Shown here piece by piece: positions 10,761 through 23,741 of a stretch of 64,000 nucleotides of DNA. The notes under the pieces were generated by a model. The model was given only the letters and a program-made list of their open reading frames with translations. It was not told the DNA's origin and did not search any database. The stretch comes from Silurus meridionalis (Eukaryota; Chordata; Actinopteri; Siluriformes; Siluridae). The stretch covers positions 21,403,632 to 21,467,631 of the forward strand of contig NC_060885.1 of the NCBI RefSeq assembly GCF_014805685.1. The letters run 5' to 3'. The position numbers and the translations under genes were made by a program. Within the stretch, counting starts at the first letter, position 1. The number at the start of each line of letters is the position of its first letter.

Positions 10761-12324
10761 CAGTTGTATGCAAAAGTTTAGGAACCCCTGACAATGTCCA
10801 TTGTCCATGATTTTCATTCATAAATATTTGGGTGTTTGAATCAGCAATTTCATTTTGATCTATCAAATAACTGAAGGACACAGTAATATTTCAGTAGTGA
10901 AATGAGGTTTACTGTATTAACAGAAAATGCGCAATATGCATCAAAACGAAATTAGACAGGTGCATTTAATTGGAACACACAATTGGTTTGGTGAGCTCAT
11001 TAAGCCTTGAACTTGAGGTGACCAATTGCAAGTTGTTGTTCTCTTTGACTCTCCTCTGAAGAGTGGCAACATAGGGGTCTTAAAACAACCCTCAAATGAC
11101 CTGAAAACAAAGATTGTTCAACATTATGGTTTAGGGGGAAGGCTACAAAAAGTTATCACAGAGATATAAGCTATCAGTGTCCACTGTGAGGAACATAGTG
11201 AGGAAATAAAAAGGCCACAGGTACATATCTTGTAAAGGCCAGAAGTGGCAGGCCACATAAAATATTGGAGAGGCAAAGGCAAAGGATGGTGAGAATGGTC
11301 AAAAACAGCCCACAGACCACCTCTAAAAACCTACAACATCCACTTGCTGCAGATGGTGTCACTGTGCATCGTTCAACATTTCAGCACACTTTGCACAGGG
11401 AGAAGCTGTATGGGAGAGTGATGTGAAAGAAGCCTTTTCTGCACACACGCCACAAACGGAGTCGCTTGAGGTATGCAAAAGCACATTTGGACAAGCGATC
11501 TTAATTTTGGAATAAGGTGCTGTGGACTGGTGAAACAAAGATTGAGTTATTTGGTCATAACAAGGGGTGTTATGCATGGTGGCAAAAGAACACAGTGTTC
11601 CAAGAAAAACACTTGCTACCCACAGTAAAATTTGGGCGAGGTTTCATCATGCTGTGGGGCTGTGTGGCCAATGCCGGTACTGGGAATCTGGTTAAAGTTA
11701 AGGGTTGCATGGTTTCCGCTTAATATCAGCAGATTCTTGAGAATAATGTTGAGGAATCAGTCACGAAGTTGAAGTTACGCCGGGGCTGGACATTTCAACA
11801 AGACAACAACCCGAAACACTGATCAAATTCTACTCGGGCATTTATGTAGAGGAACAAGTACAATGTCCTGGAATGGCCATCCCAGTCCCCAGACCTGAAT
11901 GTCATTGAACATCTGTGGGGTGATTTGAAGCGGGCTGTACATGCTCAGCAACCATCAAACCTAACTGAACTGGAGATGTTTTGTAAGGAGGAATGGTCAA
12001 AAATACAGTCATCCAGAATCCAAACACTAATTACAGGCTATAGGGAAGCATCTAGAGGCTGTTATTTCTGCTAAAGGAGGCTCTACTAAATATTGATGTG
12101 ATTTTTCTGTTGGCGTGCCCAGATTTATGCACCTGTCTAATTTGGTTTTGATGCATATTGTGCATTTTCTGTTAATCCAATAAACCTCATTTCACTACTG
12201 AAATATTACTGTGTCCTTCAGTTATTTGATAGATCAAAATGAAATTGCTCATCCAAACACCCAAATATTTAAAAATGAAAATAATGGACATTGTCAGGGG
12301 TTCCTAAACTTTTGCATACAACTG
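10761..12324 (+). mobile_element. Tc1-like transposon with about 200-bp inverted repeats, inactive
   Basis: The left end cagttgtatgcaaaagttta and the right end taaacttttgcatacaactg are flanked by TA (10759-10760 and 12325-12326). The two ends match as inverted repeats for roughly 200 bp. Plus-strand transposase remains: WTGETKIELFGHN (11524 on), VKFGRGFIMLWGCV, FQQDNNPKH near 11800 and VIEHLWGDLKRAV near 11905. The second Asp and the Glu of the DDE triad are present, but the first Asp of WTDE is Gly, and stops break the frame. Confidence 0.92.
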
Positions 12325-12330
12325 TATATT

Positions 12331-12470
12331 ATGAGCACAAATCCCCATTAATACACTTCAAAATCTAGTGAAACATTTTTTCAAGAGAGTGGAGGTTATT
12401 ATAGTAGCAAATGGGGACTAAATGTGGAATGGGGTGTTGGAAAAACCATACAAATCTTATAGTCACGTTT
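12331..12470 (+). mobile_element. Tc1-derived MITE, 3' fragment (copy 1)
   Basis: 'atgagcacaaatcccc', 'agagtggaggttattatag' and 'ggggactaaatgtggaat' belong to the family that recurs at 30.5, 32.3, 34.4, 37.4, 47.2, 55.4, 56.7 and 59.2 kb. It lies immediately beside the Tc1 at 10761-12324. Confidence 0.7.
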
Positions 12471-12999
12471 CCAAAACTTTATTTAGTGTAGCTACATAAT
12501 GATAAAAGTATACAAAACATTTTCAGTAAAGCTGAGTAAAGAACATGATTAAAGTAGTTTTGGATCTGTACTTTATCAGAGTATTTTTATTTCTTGAAAC
12601 CTTAACCTCACTACATTTTAATACGTCATATTTTTCTTTCTACTCCACTACATTTCAAAGAAATATGCTGTTCTTTGCTAGTTTAGAGTGACTACAAAGT
12701 CAGCGTTAAGTGAGAACCTGTCAGGAGACCACAACCTTAAATTTACAGTACTTAAAGTTTGTGTGGAGTAAGAAGATTTTCAGTCTATTCTGTGCCTGTA
12801 ACACTAGACAACTCTCTCCTTCTTATAGCTGTTCTATCAGCGTTATTCTATTCTATTCTATTCTGTTCTAATAAATATTCTGATCATTCTGATAGACACT
12901 GTTGTACAAGTAGAATTTCTTTTACAGGAGTAATATTAAAGCAGAATGTTTGTACTCTGACTTCAATACTGGTTATTCCTTCATCCTCAACTTTCTCAT
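12471..12999. other. Non-coding, hAT-like debris possible
   Basis: Short stretches such as 'gatctgtactttatcagagt' resemble the ends of the hAT family seen at 13284 and 54530, in the reverse sense. I cannot define an element. Confidence 0.35.
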
Positions 13000-13265
13000 C
13001 AGGGATGCATTAAATCCGGAGTCAATCCTGGCAACACTGGTTGCAAGAAAGGAGAGTTCATCCCAAATGGGCCAGGACATTACAGGGCACCATTCACACA
13101 GTAATTTTTCACAGCCAATCTGCATACCTTCATGTTTTCATACAGCAGGAGGAAACCTGAGGCACTGAAAGAAACCCACCCAAAAAAATTAAGAGACCAT
13201 GTAAACCTCGCACTACGAGGGAGAACCAAGGACCTTAAAGCTTAAAGGCAGTAAGATGTCTTCAT
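13000..13265. repeat. Degraded long fish repeat
   Basis: 'gaaaggagagttcatccc', 'acagggcaccattcacac' and 'caggaggaaacctgaggc' followed by 'gaaacccacc' recall a widespread teleost interspersed repeat (finder words 'cacagggcac' and 'ggaggaaacc'). It is strongly diverged and non-coding. Confidence 0.5.
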
Positions 13266-13283
13266 GCCACAGAGTAACAAAAC

Positions 13284-13821
13284 CACTGGTGGACAAAATA
13301 CATAAACCTCCACTGAAATATACTTCAGTATCCAAAGTATAATTTATTATAACTATAATGTCTTATTAGCCTTTGTGTTACAAGACTTTTGCTTAATCAA
13401 CTCAGTTTATGTGAAAAGACTAATGTTACTCTTAGCACATTGTCAACACTTACATCTATAAAAATTATCATGAGCCCAAACACTTCCTTTCAACTACTTC
13501 AAGAAAACTGTGCAAATAAGTCTACGGGTGTTGTAGCAAGTTCGAGTCAGGTGATTCTTCCATCATTTGTTGCTCTCAAAATATTCTGCTTGCTGTTGAA
13601 CTGATGCTGAACTGTAGGTTGGTGCCAAGGAGCAAACACTCTTCCTTGATTGGTGGCTTGCTTTGTGTTTGACCAGTTTTTATCCACTCATAAATGAAAA
13701 GGAACAACTTATTTCACAACATGTAGTTGAGTAAAAAGTACAATATTTGACTTTGACATGTAGTGAAGTTAAAAGTAAAGATCTCCCCAAATGGAAATAC
13801 TTCAGTAAAGTAGATACCGTG
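13284..13821 (+). mobile_element. hAT-type non-autonomous element, truncated copy
   Basis: The left end cactggtggacaaaatac matches the complete element at 54530. The body shares 'aactcagtttatgtgaaaag' and 'gcgccaa'-like sequence. The right terminus is lost at the (GATA)n array. Confidence 0.7.
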
Positions 13822-13945
<124 letters not shown>

Positions 13946-15187
13946 TAGTCTACAAGGCTAGTATAAATTTCAGGCCTCTCCTTAAAATTCATTTTTTTTT
14001 TCTCTAATCACAGCTCCTCCGCTGAGATTGTGAGTGTCTTGAAGATTGGCTGTGATAGAAGTAAAGTGCTCGGTGGGACTCTGCAGAGCCGGTCCAGCCT
14101 ACACACACTCACTCCAGCAGAGTCTGTTGTTTATGGGCTTTCATACCCGCCAAGTCAGAAACAGCAACCCGCAACAACACGACCCAAATAAACAGAGAGA
14201 GAGAAAGACATCCCGCAGACGCACAGAATGAGAAAGGGGAAGAGAACAGTTGGTGGAGGACAGCTATAAGAAATAGGAGAACTCTGCTGAAAAAGAGAGA
14301 GAGAGAGAGAAAGCGAGAGTATAAGATGCCTATGAGGACCGATCATTATGTAACTTAATCTTAGCACATTAGGCCAAGGATGAGACCGGCATGTCTGTAG
14401 GTTGGTGTGTGAGTAAATGTATGTGGCGTGTGAGCAGCTGTTACTCCAATCATGCACAGAGATTGGCTAATCTGGCACTGCATTATTCAACAGGAAGGGA
14501 AAAAATGCTATTTCTCACCGGGAAAGCGAGAAGAATGACATCCTGTCTCTTGCTCTCTCCGACTCACACAAACACCTGCTCTCACACACACTTACACACA
14601 TATAGAATTAAGTGCGTGTTATTTATGACAGCAAACTGAAGAACTGAAGCAAACTGAACCGGAGACAGAGAGGGAAGTGAGTCAGTGAATGGGGCACTGT
14701 GACTACTTAGAAGGAAAGCCTTGTCAAAACTGTGCGCCGACAAATATTTACTCTTTCTGCGCGTTTATCGGAACGACACGGTCGAGCTCCATTATGACCA
14801 CGTCACGTCATTGAACAAGTTTTCACACCCCCTCTCTAGCCAGATTGTAGAAAGAGAGAGCAAGCGAGCCAGTTCTGACAATGAGGTGAGCTGTGAATAA
14901 AAAAAAAGCAGAGGTTTGCGCATACCCGGCCTTACCACTTAATACTGGACATCATTCTGTCACACTTATTTAAAGTTGTATAAGACTATAACAGGTGGTT
15001 TTCAGAGAACAGATGGTGGGATTATGGAAGCACATGAGAGCAGACGGGACCGGCAAATACTACAGTGATGGAATGAGCAATACATTTTATTTCTTGTGTT
15101 AGCCTCAAATTATCCTTGTACGAAAGCACAGTTTTGTTTTGCAAATAGACCTGCATAAGAAACACTAAATCACATGCTTCCTGGGAG

Positions 15188-15188
<1 letters not shown>
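13946..15188. other. Non-coding single-copy-looking DNA
   Basis: Mixed composition with short AG-rich runs. No exon or known repeat was recognised. Confidence 0.45.

Positions 15189-15250
<62 letters not shown>
15189..15250. repeat. (GA)n microsatellite
   Basis: An uninterrupted GA tract; apparent poly-Ser-Leu or Arg-Glu frames here are translations of it. Confidence 0.96.
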
Positions 15251-15253
<3 letters not shown>

Positions 15254-15418
15254 TAAAAGATAATCTAGTTCTCAAAGGTCGGCTGTGCATCCTAATGATA
15301 TAACTAATAAGACAGCTGTCCAGTGTCACTTCTCCCTGCTGCATCCCACCATCACACGTGCACTTTTGGGGAAAAAAAACCCTGACATACAGTATACACA
15401 CAAAACACACATTTAAAG

Positions 15419-16610
15419 ATTAGATTAGATTAGATTAGATTAGATTAGATTAAACTTTATTGTCATTATGCAAAATACACGTACAGAGTTGGTATGTAAC
15501 CAGAAGTGTATAAGTGGCCCATTTACAATAAATAGAAATGTTAAATGAGTGTATGGGACAATATTTAAAGGGGTGAGAATAATTGATATACAGCAGGGGC
15601 AGTAGGTAATAAGGTATGGTATATAGTAATATACAGTCTAACTGTGAAAAGATTGTGCACATTAGAAGATAACATGCTTAAATAATATGATATAAATATG
15701 TACATTATGACCACCTGCCTAATATTGTTGGTTCCCCTTTTGCTGCCAAACAGCCCTGACCTGTCAAGGCATGGACTGGATAATAACAGCAGGTCCTTTA
15801 AGTGCTGTAAGTTGCGAGATGGGGCCTTTATGTATCAGACTTGTTTGGTCCAGCACATCCCACAGATGCTTAATTGGCATTGAGATCTGGGGAATTTTTA
15901 AGCCACCTCGAAGTCGTTGTTGTGCTCCTCAAACCATTTTTGAAACATTTCTTATTCTGCTGAAAGATGCCACAGCCATCAGGATATTCCATTTCCATGA
16001 AAGGGTGTACATGGTCTGCAACAATGCTTAGGTATGTGTTAAAGTCACATCCACATGGAGGTTAGCCAACCACAAGGTTTCCCAGTAGAACATTGCCCAA
16101 ATCAAACCTATCAGAACGAGCATTAACTTCTTCAGCAATTTGACCTATAGTATAATTTGACCTTGGCCGCCCATGACCTGGAAAACCCCACAAGAGCTGT
16201 AGTTTTAGAGATGTTCTGACCCAGTCGTCTATCCATCACTATTTGGCCCTCGTCAAATTCAACTTTGAGGACAAAAAGTTTACTTGCGCCCTAATATATC
16301 CAACACACTAACAGGTGCCATGATGAAGAGATAATCAGTCATATTTACTTCACCCGTCAGTGATCATAATGTTATGCCTGATCGGTTTATATGAATGTTT
16401 GTATGAAGCAGTATATACAGAAAAAATATGGGTGGAATATACAGTAATGCAATGATAAACATAAGTTATGGATGGTGCAGAGAAGCATAATGTATGATGT
16501 AGTGCAATACAAACAGAAAGTGACAGTGCAGTAGTGTATTTGTTGACTTTATATGATCAGCTGTTCACTACAGTAACAGCCACAGGGGGGGAAAAGCAAT
16601 TTTATAGTCC
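15419..16610 (-). mobile_element. Degraded LINE-like 3' end with (ATTAG)n tail, split by a Tc1 derivative
   Basis: (ATTAG)n at 15419-15452 is followed by 'aactttattgtcattatgc', a layout typical of the end of a fish LINE lying antisense. Similar sequence ('cagtgcagtagtgtatttg') resumes after the tcb-type element at 15701-16390. No coding sequence is readable; the family is uncertain. Confidence 0.5.
15701..16390 (-). mobile_element. tcb-type Tc1 element, internally deleted (copy 1)
   Basis: It begins 'ttatgaccacctgcctaata' and ends 'aatgttatgcctgatcggt', the terminal sequences of a Tc1 family whose transposase begins MGK.KDLSEFD. The 3' coding end lies near 15760-15900 on the minus strand, with the middle deleted. 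It interrupts the LINE-like repeat above. Confidence 0.75.
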
Positions 16611-17721
16611 ATATTATAAAGAAAAAAAACAAATAAGAATCTAATACTCAGTGAAAAATGCATTGTTTTGGTTATTGTTTGACCAATTGAGCAGCTTGAG
16701 ATAATGACCCTGATTTAAATTCTTACAGTCATGGACCCAGGATTCATTTGGGTGAGGGTGTAAAAACAATTGGTTAATATGTCCATAGGTTTACACAAAG
16801 ACAAATTATTTCCGAATGGCAGATTGTTCCATCATTTTATGCAATTTCTGCTGTGTTTTCCTTACTATTGCTCAATATTTTCTCATTGGTTTGTTTCCAG
16901 TCATATATGGTCACTTTAGGTCTGAAGATGGCCATGGTAAAATGTGAAACAGTACCTTATAAAACAATCACAATAAAGCAATCCCCAAACTTACATGTTC
17001 AAGTAGATTAGAGTCGGTGTACATGGGCTCAGATTCAGCTTTCCTATTTGACCAAATAAATAGACTTGTGTCCAAAAAGTGCTAAGAATGAAAACTAGCT
17101 CATGGGTCAATACCCTTGGAGAAAGATTTTCTTTACACATATTTCACAAGCACAATCTAAATGAATCAGTCCGTCTCTAGTCCCAACTATATACCAAACA
17201 AGCCAAAACCTGCTGATCACTAGCAAAGCCAAACACCTGCCTCAGGCTCCACTTTGCTTTCTGTGTTTCTGTGTTGCATGTAATAAAACCAAATTAGCTT
17301 TTATTCTAATCCAAGAAGTGATAAAAAAAAAAATCTGTTGAATCGTTCGTGGAATAACACATTAGCCAGCATTGCTTGGGAAGAGATCGGGGTTTCCCTA
17401 GGCTGGGATTTGCTTGGTAAAGTGTGTTAAAGGATCGACAGAGAAGTGCATTTGTGGGAAGGTTTGAATTGGACATGGCAGGAAGACAGGAAGAAACACA
17501 GGGTTGACAGCTGCAGCCAGAGGTTAAAAACAAAAACCCTCGGGGCACTTATTCAGATATCAATCCCTCCCTTCCTCCTTCTGTCCCCGGTTCTATGAAG
17601 TTGTCAGTCATCTACAACTTGGCTTCAAGCAGGGCAGGGGACACATTGAAGAGTCAATTAATCAACTAATTAAAGTGGTGGGATCAGGTTCTGCTCCTGC
17701 AGCACATGGACCTATGCAAAC

Positions 17722-17778
<57 letters not shown>

Positions 17779-18212
17779 TAGACATTAGATGATCTTCCAC
17801 TCATATTCTGAAATCACAAACGCAACCATTGGACAATATATTTCTCTATGTTTGTGTGTTTGTGCCTGTGTGTGTACCTGTGCATGTGTCGTACATTACA
17901 TTTGCAGACAAGGATTCTCTTTTGCTTAGACATGGAGCAAAGGAATGATATAGAGAGAATTTAGGAATGCAGTGTTGCATAATAGTGCTCTTTCTGCTTT
18001 TCAGGCTGAGATGTCCTACTGAAAAAAGAAGAACAAAGTCGAAAAGAAAAGTGATGGGACGCTTGGAGACAAAAACAGTTAGTCTGGCCAGGCCAAAGTA
18101 CATGGCCCACTGTGACCTCCTATTCAGATCTGTGACAGGATGGCAACACCCCGCTATGACTGAGATGGAGATGTCGACAAGAGCTGTCACTCTAAATCTC
18201 CCTCCCTGTAAT

Positions 18213-18263
<51 letters not shown>

Positions 18264-19489
18264 AACACAAAAAAGCCTATTGCTGTTGACCTGCACAAGC
18301 GCATAGTTTAAATAACCCTTTGCCATTCAGCCTCATTTTGCCTGAGTGACAGATGACACCAATGACACACACATCATTTTTTGTAGAAACCCTTCTTACA
18401 CACTCAGATGTGTGTGCGCACACAGAGACAAACACACACACTTACATCACAAAGTCATTGTGTGAACAAGACACTTCTTGATCATATAAGCTGTTGAATA
18501 TTATTTAGGAAAAACATTGAATTAGCAAATGCTCGATCAAAGCTGTTTATATGTGGCTATAAATGAGAGCATGGTCAAATGTACAAGTAGTTCATGATGT
18601 CACATGAACTGTAGCTAAATATTTATACTCTCATTTAAATATATTCATTTGAAAAAGTAGTTGTCGTTCATACACGTACGCCTTGAACATGATCTAAGGC
18701 TAGTACAAAACTTATTTTATAAAGTGTGTTTGATAAGGTTATTTATAACCTTTTTTATTTATATTATTAATATTATTATTGTTGGTTTTATTATTATTAT
18801 TGTTATATTATAATAACCCTTTTTATTTATAAGGTTGTTTAATAAGGTGGTTCTTATAATCATTGATATGGTGGAGATTTTTGGCTTGGTATTTAACATT
18901 TATGGTGAAAAAAGTGGAGAAATAAGAAAAAACGGCGCAATACAGTAAAAATAAATTACACCTACTTCAAGAAGAGTAGTTCTGTTTAAAGATTTAGACC
19001 ATGTACACACTTTTTCTCTCAGTTTTGGCTTTCCACACTGAGACGGTGATTTCAGTCAACAAAAACGTAGCTTTTTGAAAATATTTACAGAAATGGATAA
19101 ACCTGAAAACAGTGTTTTTGCATTGCAGTGTGGAATGTAAAAATATAAACTTTCTTTAAACGATGACGCATTTTCATTATCACAACATTTATAAGAGCTC
19201 AAAAGAAAAAAACAACAACAAAAAAAAACAGCAGGCGGAAATGACACAGGTTGAAGCGTCTTACATTTCGCTGATATGCAGTACAAGGACTTAAGCGTTT
19301 TCAGAAGTTTCAGTGTGGATGAGCAACTTTTGAGAAACAATAGTGTGGACTCGGAGCCAAATTAATGTGCCTTTATTATCTAAGCATTTTTTTTGCATAA
19401 ACATACTATTTCACAATAAATCCCCATTTGCTGTTATAATAACCTCCATTCATCTGGGAAGTGGTTTCAGTAGACTTGAGTGTGGTTGT
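16611..19489. other. Non-coding DNA with (AAT)n and (CA)n arrays
   Basis: (AAT)n at 17721-17778 and (CA)n at 18212-18259. The stretches 17306-17720 and 17990-18210 look single-copy and of balanced composition but do not code. No RNA gene was recognised. Confidence 0.5.
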
Positions 19490-20283
19490 GGAGACAGCTC
19501 GCCACGGCTGTTGTGGCGAGCTCGAGTCAGGAGTTTCTTCCATCATTTATTCCTCTTGCTGTTTAAACTGACACTGATCTGTATGTTGGTAGATACCACC
19601 AAGCAGCAATGGCGGTTTTAGCTTGAATGACGCCCCGAGTGAACACACCATGACACAAAGTCTCCCCCATTGATTAGTTTTAGTTTTGAAAAGCTCCTCT
19701 CTGCTTTAGGTACACTGAATGAGTAAGAACATATTCTCAGAGCACTTTACAAATTTTAATACATTCCTGAGAGCTATATTTTATGTAGAAATATAACCCT
19801 AAATGCATTTATTGCACAATTAAATACACGTCATTGTGCAAAAAGTATTGAACTCTCAGAACCAATAACTATACAACTGCATGGCTAATCAAAGCCAAGA
19901 TACATACAACATCTATATCCATATAATATACGTCTTATGAATATACGTCTTATGAACTTTTGAGCTTCACTGAAAATTCCCCACGTGCCGCCCCCAGGCA
20001 AGATGCCACTCTGGGCATCTGCCCATGCCTTCTAAATCCACCACTGCCAAGCGGCAATCAAACAAAAGTGTAAAACAGAGCGTGTGCCCTACCGTGATCA
20101 GCTTGCTGTGTGATTGACCAGTTACATTTTTATTCACTCAAGTAAAAAGGAACAGGTGATTTTGCAAAATGATATTTAAAGTAAGTTAAAGTAAGAGTCT
20201 CCTTAAACGGAAATACTTGAGTAAAGTACAGATACATAAAAAAAACTACTTAAATACAGTAACGAATTACATTTACTTCTCAG
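19490..20283 (+). mobile_element. hAT-type non-autonomous element, interrupted by another hAT
   Basis: 'gcgagctcgagtcaggagtt', 'cactgatctgtatgttggt' and, beyond the insertion, 'gagtaaagtacagatacata' and 'taacgaattacatttac' correspond in order to the complete element at 54530-55275. The terminal 'gtccaccactg' is missing, so the right end is truncated. Confidence 0.7.
19607..20046. mobile_element. Nested hAT MITE, 440 bp, with 8-bp target duplication
   Basis: The left end caatggcggttttag and the right end ctaaatccaccactg are imperfect inverted repeats. The flanks ccaagcag (19599-19606) and ccaagcgg (20047-20054) are an 8-bp duplication with one mismatch, as expected for hAT. No coding capacity. 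Confidence 0.8.
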
Positions 20284-20415
20284 TGTTTACTCAGTGTTTT
20301 CTGTGTTTTCTCTGTGTTTTCTCTGTGTTTACTCATAGTTTACTGCTCAGTCTTACATGCAACAGGTTAGACACAGGTCAGTCTTAACATCAGAGACCAA
20401 TAAGAAAAATGAGAA

Positions 20416-20418
<3 letters not shown>

Positions 20419-20507
<89 letters not shown>

Positions 20508-20553
20508 ACACATGAAATTGATTTGAGATATTCACACACACACACACACACAC
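20419..20553. repeat. (GA)n then (CA)n microsatellites
   Basis: A pure GA tract of about 85 bp at 20419-20503 and a short CA tract at 20534-20553. Confidence 0.95.
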
Positions 20554-20866
20554 AAAGAGGTATCGCGGTGTTACTGCCCCTAGCGGTTATCTGAGTTTCA
20601 CAGAACAAGAGTTGCATACATAATTAGGGTTTTCAACTGTTGACCCAAGTGTTTATCCTTTTTTTTTTCTTCATTAAAAAACAGACTGTGTAGATTTGTT
20701 TAGCTTGACATTTTTTGAATTTAATGGATTGGTTCATTTGTTTTTAAAGTCATCCAGCATTTTCTATCATACACCATATGAGATCTGCGGTTGTCAGGCT
20801 TAGATAAGAGCATCAGTACTAATAAAATCATTTGCCCATTAGTCACTTAGCATATATATATATATA
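20554..20866. other. Non-coding, nothing recognised
   Basis: AT-rich sequence with a short TA run at about 20851-20866. Confidence 0.45.
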
Positions 20867-21160
20867 GCCTAATATTGTTTTGGTCCCCTCTTGCTGCCAA
20901 AACAGTTGTGACCTAGGAGCTCATCTGTTAGATTAGACCACACGGACCAGCCTGGCCATTGCAATTTGGCCCTCGTCAAACTCGCTCAAATCCTTACTCT
21001 TGCCCATTTTCCTGCTTCTAATACATCAACTTTGAGGACAAAATGTTTACTTGCTGTCTTATATATCCGACACAATAACAGGTGCCATAATGAAGAGATA
21101 ATCAGTGTTATTCACTCACCGTTCATGTTAAAATGTCATAATGTTATGCCAGATCGGTAT
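20867..21160 (-). mobile_element. tcb-type Tc1 deletion derivative (copy 2)
   Basis: 'gcctaatattgttttggtcc' at the left and 'cataatgttatgccagatcg' at the right match copy 1. About 290 bp remain, so nearly all coding sequence is lost. The left end touches a TA run. Confidence 0.75.
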
Positions 21161-21759
21161 ATTTTCTTCTACTTCTTCTTTTGGTTGTTTTGAAAATTGG
21201 TACCTATTCCCTGAATGTCAGTCAATCACATGGCACCATACCCACAGATATTTGCCTTCTCCTTCACATCTACAGGCAATTTAGCACAACCATTGCTAAA
21301 GGTGCATGTTTTTATCCAGTACATAACTTAAGTAAAAGCATGGACCAGATTCTTCTCCAACATATAAAATGAATCCTTCACTTCCTTGTGTCTTCACAAA
21401 GAGTTTCCTCTTCACATTACTGTCTCTGGCTTGCTCATTACAGTTCTACAAATACATCCCGATCTCTGTAAATCTGCTTTGTAACAATGTTTACAATGCA
21501 CATAATATAGAAAAATGTTGAATCGAATTAAAAATGATAGGATGTTTATATTGGTCACGACTCACAATGAAAAACCGAAGTGGGTTCTAAAGCAAGTTCA
21601 AAACCACTGCTTTATTACATGTTTTCTATAAATAAAAGAACAAGGCTATAGAGATATACTAGTGTGCTAGTTTGAAACATATTGCTGTATGTCTGACTTT
21701 TAGCAACAAAAAAGTAGACTATACATCAATGACCCATCCCTGCATGAAATTGATTTGAG

Positions 21760-21803
<44 letters not shown>

Positions 21804-21945
21804 CACAGCTTGCCAGAGCAACCATTTACACGATTGTGAGATGAAAAAGGAGATGTTTGTTGGTATTATGAATTTCTTAAAAAAAAAAAAAAAAGACAGT
21901 TCCTCCCCAAACCCACCCCTGCTCACACACAAACCCACCCCTGCT

Positions 21946-21996
<51 letters not shown>

Positions 21997-22779
21997 GCAT
22001 CAATTACTGTATCAATGTCTACACCTCTTGTGTGATAGTGGTGAAAAATCGCAAACTGGCAAAGTATATGCAGTTCATAGCATTGTGCACTTGCTACAAG
22101 TGTATTTTTTACCAGGCTGCCATACATTAGCCTAGTTCTGTGCATGTGCATGTGGATGTATTATTCTTTCAAAGAACAGTAATTAGTCCTGAGGGACACA
22201 GCTGTCCTCCAGCCAGGAAATCCTTTTTTTTTCTTTTTTTATACCATTCATTTTCTCTTTCCCTACTTCTCTCATTCCTCTAACCAGCGCCAGCTTCAGC
22301 TTTAGTAAAGAACAGCTTCTCCAACACCTGCTCAACTGAAAACATACACACACACATGCCTTTTTCAGACCGCTCCATGCCAAAACCTGAAGCTAATGCC
22401 AATCTTTTCTAAGTGTGGGCCACATCCTCATTCATGACATGCTGACTCTTTAGATCCCCAAACCGCTGCTCTACACTGGTGTCCCAGTATGCCTTTCACA
22501 CTGACGCTGTGTTGAAATGGCCCAAAAAGACCCAAAACTGCTTCTGCCCTATCAAAACACAGTGCTCTGCTCTTGTTCTAATTGCATTACACACCTACAT
22601 GTGCTATTCTGTTAGTACGTTTGCGATTTCAACATGAACAGCGACTTGTGCATGATCTCACTTCCACACCCACCTTTACTCACTGGTATTGGTTTCTGCA
22701 GGCTTCGCCTTCTTTCCGAAGTGTGTTTCTCTCTTCTTGTGACCCATCTTCTTTTCCTCTCTCTCTGGATCTCAGGATG
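21161..22779. other. Non-coding DNA with two (CA)n arrays
   Basis: (CA)n at 21763-21801 and 21946-21993. No exon, RNA gene or known element was recognised. 'atctctgtaaatctgctttg' near 21460 may be the degraded tail of the repeat seen at 6060 and 22780. Confidence 0.5.
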
Positions 22780-23190
22780 AGGTTATTTTTGATTGGAGTC
22801 CACTATGTACAGCTGGGTATGGTTTCACATCAGTGACCTGGGGGATCCATGAGATTACGAAGCAACACAGGAGCAGTGAGGACAGATTTGGACTGTACTT
22901 AATATCTAGAGTCTACTACAATGGCTCACTACCACCAGGGTGCATTTAATCGACTTTCACTGCACACCTCAATAACAATGAACTGTAATGAATGGACATT
23001 CTGTGCCACACATATGAGGATGGATTCCCTTGGGAGTCTGGTTCCTTTCAAGGTTTCTACTTCATACCATCTTACAATTATAAGGAACACACATTCTTAT
23101 AATATTCCTTTATTACCACATTATCTGTTTAAAGCCGCTTTGAGACAATGTCCATTGTTAAATGTGCTATCCAAATGAAAACTAATTGAA
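22780..23190 (+). repeat. Second copy of the 6060-6765 repeat family
   Basis: It shares 'tctggttcctttcaaggttt', 'gctttgagacaatgtcca' and 'gctatccaaatg' with that family and ends in an ATTGAAT-like tail. Confidence 0.6.
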
Positions 23191-23695
23191 TCATATGTGC
23201 ATAGAAGTGTGGCTTTGAAATACAGAGAAACTGACAGAATAGTTCTTCCATCCAAGCGTGTTTTGCTAACCCAGCATTTCAGAGTGGAGCACAGAGGAAA
23301 CCTCAGAGCCTACAAAGTGAAGTCTGTGGGTTTTTCCTCTATTCGACCCAGTGCTGTTTGTTTTCCTAAGATTTTGCACACTTTTTTCGTTTTGTTTTTT
23401 TTTACTTCGCCTTTTTTGGATCCTCATGACTCAGAGATCATCTTTACCGGCCAATAAGCTTTCCCGTTGCTGACCACAGCAATTGGCATGACAGTTCTGT
23501 TTCCCGGCCACCGTGCCAGGGTTCTGATGACTTCAGGCGCCGTGGCGACGCACGGTAACCGAGGGGAACGGGGAGTGCAATGGAGATGTGTTTGTGTAGG
23601 AGGAAGAGGAACAATATTATTGTAGGCAGACTGTACACTGACTGTGTGGAGAGAAGACGGCTTGACAGAGACAGAGCGAAAGGAGGTGGGAGGAG

Positions 23696-23741
<46 letters not shown>

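Noticed and set aside
15419..15452. Interstitial telomere repeat
   Set aside because: The unit is ATTAG (5 bp), not TTAGGG. It fits a LINE tail.
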